Positions 1-4,513 of a stretch of 7,148 nucleotides of DNA are shown in pieces. The notes beneath the pieces were generated by a model. That model saw nothing but the letters and a program-made list of their open reading frames with translations, had not been told where the DNA came from and did not search any database. The stretch is from contig CANJDY010000147.1 of assembly GCA_947472635.1 (NCBI GenBank), forward strand, positions 1 through 7,148, given 5' to 3'. The translations under genes and the position numbers were made by a program. Numbering within the stretch: the first letter of the stretch is position 1; each line of letters opens with the position of its first letter. This DNA comes from Chitinophagaceae bacterium (GTDB lineage: Bacteria; Bacteroidota; Bacteroidia; Chitinophagales; Chitinophagaceae).

Positions 1-102
1 ATCGGTAGTAATGGGGCATTGAAAGGTTACAACGGCGATCTATGGAGAAAGAAATGGCTGTTGGAGCATGAAGGGAAATATATAAATGGAATGCATAGCT
101 AG
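1..102 (+). CDS. C-terminal fragment of an unidentified protein (5' end outside window)
   Basis: Reading frame 1 is open from the first base and ends at a TAG at 100-102, giving 33 residues that start IGSNGALKGYNGDLWRKKW and end in GMHS. The fragment is hydrophilic, with aromatic, Lys and Glu residues, and has no membrane segment or recognisable motif. I do not recognise the family. It reads toward the cytidine deaminase gene and its stop lies 32 bp from that gene's stop, which suits the tail of a convergent gene. A minus-strand frame is also open across part of this stretch, so the assignment rests mainly on the absence of stops and the compact convergent spacing. No terminator hairpin is visible after the stop. 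Confidence 0.5.
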   Translation: MGSNGALKGYNGDLWRKKWLLEHEGKYINGMHS

Positions 103-134
103 TGTTCCAAAAACAGTAATAAATTGAATGCTAA

Positions 135-629
135 TTATCGGCCAGAAGCAAGGTCGCTAGCACTGAAGGAAAGGGGTAAAAGATCCGCAGCTTTATCAAT
201 AATATATACTTCCCCACTCATTCCGCTCAATATGATTCGGGTAGGTTGATTTACACGTTGTTCATACTCAGCTAAACTTTGTCTACAGATACCACAGGGA
301 GATATTGGATGGTTGCTTTCACCTGTAAGGTTATGGTAACTTATGGCAATGGTTTGTATGGCAATACATGGAAACTGGGATGCGATAGAAGATAGTAAAA
401 CTCTTTCAGCACAAAGACCCACCGGATAAGCAGCATTTTCCTGATTTGTTCCTTTCACAATGGCCCCATTTGTCAACTGTGCAACTGCCCCCACCAAAAA
501 TTTAGAATAGGGAGCATAGGCCTCTTTAGTAGTTTCTCTAGCAGCTGACAACAAGCCAATGTCTGCTGGTTGCAACTCTTCGATGCTACTGAAAACATCA
601 ACAGTAAAATGAACTTCTTTTTTTATCAT
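135..629 (-). CDS. cdd: Cytidine deaminase
   Basis: This is a cytoplasmic zinc enzyme that hydrolyses cytidine or deoxycytidine to uridine or deoxyuridine plus ammonia in pyrimidine salvage. The 164-residue product shows the family signatures in order: substrate-side PYSKFLVGAV (40-49), the zinc/catalytic block GTNQENAAYPVGLCAER (60-76) with zinc ligand Cys73 and proton-shuttle Glu75, and PCGICRQ (111-117) with the other two ligands Cys112 and Cys115. Three Cys ligands indicate the homotetrameric class. It is about 30 residues longer than the Bacillus-type enzyme, through an N-terminal extension of about 25 residues and a longer C-terminus, as often seen in Bacteroidota. The ATG at 629 is chosen because an in-frame TGA lies seven codons upstream (648-650) and no other start intervenes. 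There is no strong ribosome binding site. The gene follows lepB on the same strand but a terminator separates them, so it probably has its own promoter within 630-730. Confidence 0.97.
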   Translation of the reverse strand: MIKKEVHFTVDVFSSIEELQPADIGLLSAARETTKEAYAPYSKFLVGAVAQLTNGAIVKGTNQENAAYPVGLCAERVLLSSIASQFPCIAIQTIAISYHNLTGESNHPISPCGICRQSLAEYEQRVNQPTRIILSGMSGEVYIIDKAADLLPLSFSASDLASGR

Positions 630-730
630 GTAGCAATTCTTTGATTGTCAATTTTTGTTATTACAACTCAGTTTTTCTAATTTGAGATCATAAAGATACA
701 TTTACTAAAAATATGGAATATGTTTATAAA

Positions 731-769
731 AAAGATAAAAAATCCTCCTGGCACTATAACCAGGAGGAT
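731..769 (-). terminator. Intrinsic terminator of the signal peptidase gene
   Basis: A perfect 10-bp stem pairs 742-751 (ATCCTCCTGG) with 760-769 (CCAGGAGGAT) around an 8-base loop. On the minus strand the stem is followed by a T-rich run (TTTTTATCTTTT, 741 down to about 730). The structure lies about 55 bp after the lepB stop codon. The T-run is on the minus-strand side only, so it should act for leftward transcription and insulate cdd from lepB read-through. Confidence 0.88.
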
Positions 770-823
770 AAAATTATGTGAAAAAACTCTTGTCAAATAT
801 TGACCAACAATTACGATCAGCGA

Positions 824-2320
824 TTATCTTATTACATTAAATAATCTTTTCCATCGTGGTCCTTTTTCCCAGCTAAACCAAATCAAGGATGCCTTGCCCA
901 CTACATGATCTTCAGGTACAAATCCCCAATACCGGCTATCTAAAGAGTTGTGTCGGTTATCACCCATTAACCAGTAGTAATCTAGCTTAAACGTGTAATG
1001 GGTTGCTTCAAGTCCGTTTAGGAATATTTTGCCATTTTTATTTTCTACTACATTCCCTTCATAGGTTCTAATACAACGCTCATAGCGAATGTAGTTGTCT
1101 GGTGTAAGAGGAATGGAAACTCCTTTTTTAGGCACCCACAGCGGACCGAAATTATCCACGCTCCAATGAGCCGATGTGTCATAATAAGGATATAAATCGT
1201 TACTAACGGGGTTAATCTGAACTTCCACTTGGATCACATTTTTTAATGCCGCAACCTTTTTCTTTTCCCCTTGGGTCATATTAATAATATACATCCCACT
1301 ATTATAGGACATAAATTCATGCAAGTCAGGATCGGTATGTATACCAAAGGACTGAAGCTCCTCTTCATCCAAAGGGCTGCTGGTTTGTACATTATAATAA
1401 AGTTCAGATTCTTTAGGAAAGGCTTGAACTACATCGTTGAGATACAAAACAGCATTTCTAATTTCTAGTTTATCCCCTGCAACAGCCACGCAACGCTTAA
1501 TGAAATTTTCACGTTTATCTACAGGGCGGGTGATGATAAGATCGCCATAATTTTGCCAAATTTTATCTCTGCCCATCTCTCTTACTGCCTGATAATAGGT
1601 AATCTTTGACCCGAAATTTTCTTCGTCGTTGATTAAGGTGTCATTGGCAGGGAAATTAAATACAACAGCATCATTTCTAGTCACGTTCTTTGAAAACCAT
1701 CTTGTATAGGGGATTTTTATCCACTCAGAATAGGATTTTGCATTTACCCATGGCATGGTATGGTGAACAAATGGCATGGCAACAGGTGTGTTGGGTATTC
1801 TGGGGCCATAAGCCGACTTACTAACGAACAAGAAATCGTTTACCAATAGTGTCTTTTCCATGGAAGGAGTTGGAATGGTATACGCTTCAAACACAAAAGT
1901 GCGGATGAGGGTAGCTGCTACTATCGCAAACGCTGCAGCATCAATCCATTCCCTGGAGGCTGATTTTTTATAATTGCTTACTACCAACTCTCCTGCGAAT
2001 TTTTCATTTTTAGAAAATCCAAGATGGGGGAAATAGATAAAAGGTAAGAAAACAGTCATCGCATGATGCAAAAAGCCAAAACGACCAAAATGCTCCACCC
2101 ATTTGATTGTAATCCAGATGGTAACGAACTGGCCAGCAATTGGCACCAGTTGAAAAAAGAACCACCAGTTTTTCAATTTTATTTTTTGAACAATACACCA
2201 GGTATTATAAATCGGGATGAGTGCTTTCCATCCCTCTATCCCTGCTTTTTTAAACATCCCAAACATGCCGACATGCCAGCCTATCGTTGCAACTATAAAA
2301 ATTATCCAGCCAATACTCAT
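824..2320 (-). CDS. lepB: Signal peptidase I with extra N-terminal membrane domain
   Basis: This is a membrane-bound Ser/Lys protease (family S26) that cleaves signal peptides from exported proteins on the periplasmic side of the inner membrane. Residues 1-105 form a hydrophobic module with likely membrane segments near 4-22, 52-72 and 84-103 and an IPIYNTW motif, resembling the DUF5684 domain found ahead of Bacteroidota signal peptidases. A further membrane anchor (about 126-145) precedes the catalytic domain. The nucleophile is Ser153 in PTPSM (150-154), the general base is Lys275 in FIKRCVAVAGD (273-283), and the GDNRHNSLDSRYWG box is at 453-466. The spacing between Ser153 and Lys275 (122 residues) and between Lys275 and the GDNR box (about 178) is larger than in the E. 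coli enzyme, so the protein of 498 residues carries sizeable insertions. The ATG at 2320 is supported by an in-frame TAA two codons upstream (2324-2326). It is divergent from nagB and ends at its own terminator. Confidence 0.96.
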   Translation of the reverse strand: MSIGWIIFIVATIGWHVGMFGMFKKAGIEGWKALIPIYNTWCIVQKIKLKNWWFFFQLVPIAGQFVTIWITIKWVEHFGRFGFLHHAMTVFLPFIYFPHLGFSKNEKFAGELVVSNYKKSASREWIDAAAFAIVAATLIRTFVFEAYTIPTPSMEKTLLVNDFLFVSKSAYGPRIPNTPVAMPFVHHTMPWVNAKSYSEWIKIPYTRWFSKNVTRNDAVVFNFPANDTLINDEENFGSKITYYQAVREMGRDKIWQNYGDLIITRPVDKRENFIKRCVAVAGDKLEIRNAVLYLNDVVQAFPKESELYYNVQTSSPLDEEELQSFGIHTDPDLHEFMSYNSGMYIINMTQGEKKKVAALKNVIQVEVQINPVSNDLYPYYDTSAHWSVDNFGPLWVPKKGVSIPLTPDNYIRYERCIRTYEGNVVENKNGKIFLNGLEATHYTFKLDYYWLMGDNRHNSLDSRYWGFVPEDHVVGKASLIWFSWEKGPRWKRLFNVIR

Positions 2321-2356
2321 AAATTAAATTTTACAAAGCCGAAATTACCATAATTA

Positions 2357-2364
2357 TACGTTTG
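2357..2364 (+). promoter_or_regulatory. Candidate Bacteroidota -7 promoter box (TAnnTTTG)
   Basis: TACGTTTG matches the Bacteroidota housekeeping -7 consensus TAnnTTTG exactly and points toward nagB. A -33 TTTG or TTG at the expected distance is not clear; the nearest T-rich stretch (TTTT, 2329-2332) is a little too far away. If used, it would give an mRNA leader of about 210 nt containing the repeats and dyad described below. The box overlaps the first copy of the direct repeat. It may be a chance match. Confidence 0.25.
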
Positions 2365-2386
2365 ACAAGGATTTAAATGATAAATG
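2360..2386. repeat. Direct repeat copy 1, GTTTGACAAGGATTTA plus ATAAATG tail
   Basis: This is the first of two near-identical elements in the lepB-nagB divergent region. The 16-base core GTTTGACAAGGATTTA differs from copy 2 at one position, and both cores are followed, after a few variable bases, by GATAAATG. The starts of the copies are 36 bp apart. They could be a tandem binding site for a regulator acting on one or both divergent genes; the function is unknown. Confidence 0.6.
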
Positions 2387-2395
2387 TTTTAAAAT

Positions 2396-2423
2396 GTTTA
2401 ACAAGGATTTATTGAGATAAATG
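2396..2423. repeat. Direct repeat copy 2, GTTTAACAAGGATTTA plus ATAAATG tail
   Basis: This is the second copy of the element. The core GTTTAACAAGGATTTA matches copy 1 at 15 of 16 positions, and the tail GATAAATG is identical. The copy is one base longer than copy 1 between core and tail. It lies 75 bp upstream of the lepB start on the other strand and about 160 bp upstream of nagB. Confidence 0.6.
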
Positions 2424-2472
2424 CACATTAACAACTGTAAAACCTTCAATTCATCGAGCTTAAAGGCATAAT

Positions 2473-2524
2473 ATTATATAAAACTTCGACCGAATCATAC
2501 CCTAATTCGTAAGTTTTATAAAAT
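2473..2524. promoter_or_regulatory. Long inverted repeat upstream of nagB (operator or leader hairpin)
   Basis: TATAAAACTT (2477-2486) is the perfect reverse complement of AAGTTTTATA (2511-2520). The arms extend outward by three more pairs (2473-2475 with 2522-2524) across one A-A mismatch. Inside, CGAAT (2491-2495) pairs with ATTCG (2505-2509) around a 9-base loop, with a small asymmetric internal loop. There is no T-run after it, so it is unlikely to be a terminator. It ends about 58 bp before the nagB ATG, a position suited to an operator or a 5' leader structure controlling nagB. No known regulator site is recognised in it. Confidence 0.5.
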
Positions 2525-2582
2525 TCAACTTAAATTTACAGACAAATTATGGAATAAACTTACTTCTTAAATACTACAAATA

Positions 2583-4481
2583 ATGGTTGAATCATTCGAA
2601 AAAATTCCGGTACACATCTTTGCCACCCCTCAGGACGGCTCCGTATTCGCTGCTAAGGAAATTGCTAAACTAATACAGCAGAAGCAAGCAATTGGAGAAA
2701 ACTGTGTTCTTGGGTTAGCCACTGGATCCACCCCTATTAGTTTATATAGAGAGCTGGTTCGAATGCACCAAGAAGAAGGGTTAAGCTTTCAAAATGTAAT
2801 CAGCTTTAACCTAGATGAATATTACCCTTTGGAAAGGGAGGCTGCTCAAAGCTATTGGACTTTTATGCACCAATACCTGTTCAACCACATTGATATCAAA
2901 CCTGAAAACATTTATATTCCGAATGGGGAATGGAAAAAAGACGATATAAAAAAACATTGCCATCAATTGGAGGGAAAAATTGAATTGGCAGGTGGGATTG
3001 ACCTTCAAGTATTAGGAATTGGAAATAATGGCCATATTGGTTTTAATGAACCTGGTTCAAGTATTTATTCAAAAACTAGACTAGTAAACCTCGAGAATTC
3101 AACCAGAATCGCTAACGTCAAAGATTTTCAAAATATTAGCCGTGTACCAAGATTAGCCATTACTGCAGGAATTAGCACCATTATGAAGGCCAAACGAATT
3201 GTTTTGCTGGCATGGGGAATGAAATCCTCCATTGTTGCAAAATCGGTAGAAGGAGATATTACAGAACAGATACCCGCTAGTTTGCTTCAAACTCACAACG
3301 ATTGCATTTTTGTAATTGACCAGCAGGCTGCAACAGAGTTAACTCGGAATAAATCGCCTTGGCTCACCGGAGAAATAGACTGGACTCCTAAAATGATACG
3401 AAAAGCTGTAACTAATATGGCATTAAAATCGGGCAAGCCTATATTGATGCTGACTAATAAAGATTACAATGATTACTCTTTGGGCGACCTACTTGCGGAA
3501 AATGGGAATGCCTACGAAATTAATTTACAAGTTTATTACATGCTGCGAGATAGTATTACTGGCTGGCCGGGAGGCAAACCAAATGCTATAATTCCAGGTC
3601 ATCCTGAAAGAAGTGACATTCAGCCAAAAAGAGTAGTTGTTTTCTCCCCTCACCCTGATGACGATATTATCAGTATGGGCGGAACTTTTATGCGATTACA
3701 GGATCAGGGCCATGAAGTACATGTGGCCTACCAAACTAGCGGAAACATTGCAGTAACAGATGAATTTGTAACCCGTTTTCTTGATTTTGCAGTAGGTTTT
3801 GAAGAACTCAGCGGAATCGACAATCGAATTTCATCGGCCATATTAGAAAAAGCCCGCAGCTTCCTCGAAGATAAAAAACCTAACCAAGTGGATACCGATC
3901 AGATCAGGCAAATTAAAGGACTAATCAGGAGATGCGAGGCTAGGGCTACTTGCCGGTATGTTGGTTTAAAAGCCAACCAGATTCATTTTCAAAATCTCCC
4001 CTTTTATGAAACTGGAACCATACAGAAAAATCCAATGGGTGAGGTAGATGTACAAAAAACAGTAGACTTGCTTAGGGTGCTAAAACCACACCAGCTATTT
4101 TGTGCGGGCGACCTTGCTGATCCACATGGCACCCACAAAGTTTGCCTAGATATTATTTTTGAATCCCTTACTAGGATAAAGGCTGATGGAGATGAATGGA
4201 TTAAGGATTGCCGGGTTTGGCTTTACAAAGGTGCTTGGCAGGAATGGGATATATCAGAAATTGAAATGGCCATTCCAATGAGCCCAGATCAGGTAATGAA
4301 AAAAAGATATGGAATTTTTATTCATCAGTCACAAAAAGACATGGTGCCATTTCAAGGTGATGACAGCAGGGAATTCTGGCAAAGGGCGGAAGAAAGAAAT
4401 GCCAATACCGCGGACCTGTATGCGAAATTGGGATTAACCAAATTTGCTGCAATGGAGGCATTTGTGAGGTGGCATTTTTAG
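2583..4481 (+). CDS. nagB: Glucosamine-6-phosphate deaminase fused to a PIG-L/LmbE-type deacetylase domain
   Basis: The N-terminal half (about 1-265) is a glucosamine-6-phosphate deaminase, converting glucosamine-6-phosphate to fructose-6-phosphate and ammonia in cytoplasmic amino-sugar catabolism. It shows the phosphate loop GLATGSTP (44-51), NLDEY (76-80) with Asp78 matching the E. coli base Asp72, and GIGNNGHIGFNEPGSS (145-160) with catalytic His151 and Glu156. Asn149 replaces E. coli Asp141, as in many Firmicutes enzymes. The C-terminal half (about 345-632) is a PIG-L/LmbE zinc deacetylase-like domain with SPHPDDD (355-361) and ADPHGTH (512-518), where His357, Asp360 and probably His518 are zinc ligands and Asp359 the likely base. 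This two-domain protein of 630-660 residues is a known Bacteroidota form; the substrate of the second domain is not established, but GlcNAc-bearing compounds fit its family. The ATG at 2583 follows an in-frame TAA (2568-2570) and an A/T-rich leader without a Shine-Dalgarno sequence. Confidence 0.93.
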   Translation: MVESFEKIPVHIFATPQDGSVFAAKEIAKLIQQKQAIGENCVLGLATGSTPISLYRELVRMHQEEGLSFQNVISFNLDEYYPLEREAAQSYWTFMHQYLFNHIDIKPENIYIPNGEWKKDDIKKHCHQLEGKIELAGGIDLQVLGIGNNGHIGFNEPGSSIYSKTRLVNLENSTRIANVKDFQNISRVPRLAITAGISTIMKAKRIVLLAWGMKSSIVAKSVEGDITEQIPASLLQTHNDCIFVIDQQAATELTRNKSPWLTGEIDWTPKMIRKAVTNMALKSGKPILMLTNKDYNDYSLGDLLAENGNAYEINLQVYYMLRDSITGWPGGKPNAIIPGHPERSDIQPKRVVVFSPHPDDDIISMGGTFMRLQDQGHEVHVAYQTSGNIAVTDEFVTRFLDFAVGFEELSGIDNRISSAILEKARSFLEDKKPNQVDTDQIRQIKGLIRRCEARATCRYVGLKANQIHFQNLPFYETGTIQKNPMGEVDVQKTVDLLRVLKPHQLFCAGDLADPHGTHKVCLDIIFESLTRIKADGDEWIKDCRVWLYKGAWQEWDISEIEMAIPMSPDQVMKKRYGIFIHQSQKDMVPFQGDDSREFWQRAEERNANTADLYAKLGLTKFAAMEAFVRWHF

Positions 4482-4513
4482 ATTTTCCTTTTAGCTAATT
4501 AAAATATTTTTAA
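4482..4513. other. Short convergent junction with weak AT-only dyad
   Basis: Only 28 bp separate the nagB stop from the stop of the metallopeptidase gene. The stretch contains ATTAAAA (4498-4504) facing TTTTAAT (4507-4513), a weak A/T stem that overlaps the metallopeptidase stop codon. It might help end transcription from both sides, but the stem has no G-C pairs and the assignment is weak. Confidence 0.25.

Noticed and set aside
103..115. TGTT...AACA mini hairpin between the left fragment and cdd
   Set aside because: The stem has only 4 bp and no T-run follows, so it is too weak to call a terminator.
691..698. TATCTTTA on the minus strand as a -7 box for cdd
   Set aside because: It matches TAnnTTTG except in the last base, but no -33 element is visible at a suitable distance. 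In such A/T-rich DNA this is weak evidence.
2063..2353. Plus-strand open frame overlapping the start of lepB
   Set aside because: It is antisense to the conserved N-terminal membrane module of lepB and shows no family features.
2531..2538. TAAATTTA as a -7 box for nagB
   Set aside because: It lacks the final G of TAnnTTTG and has no upstream TTG at about 20 bp, so it is no better than background.
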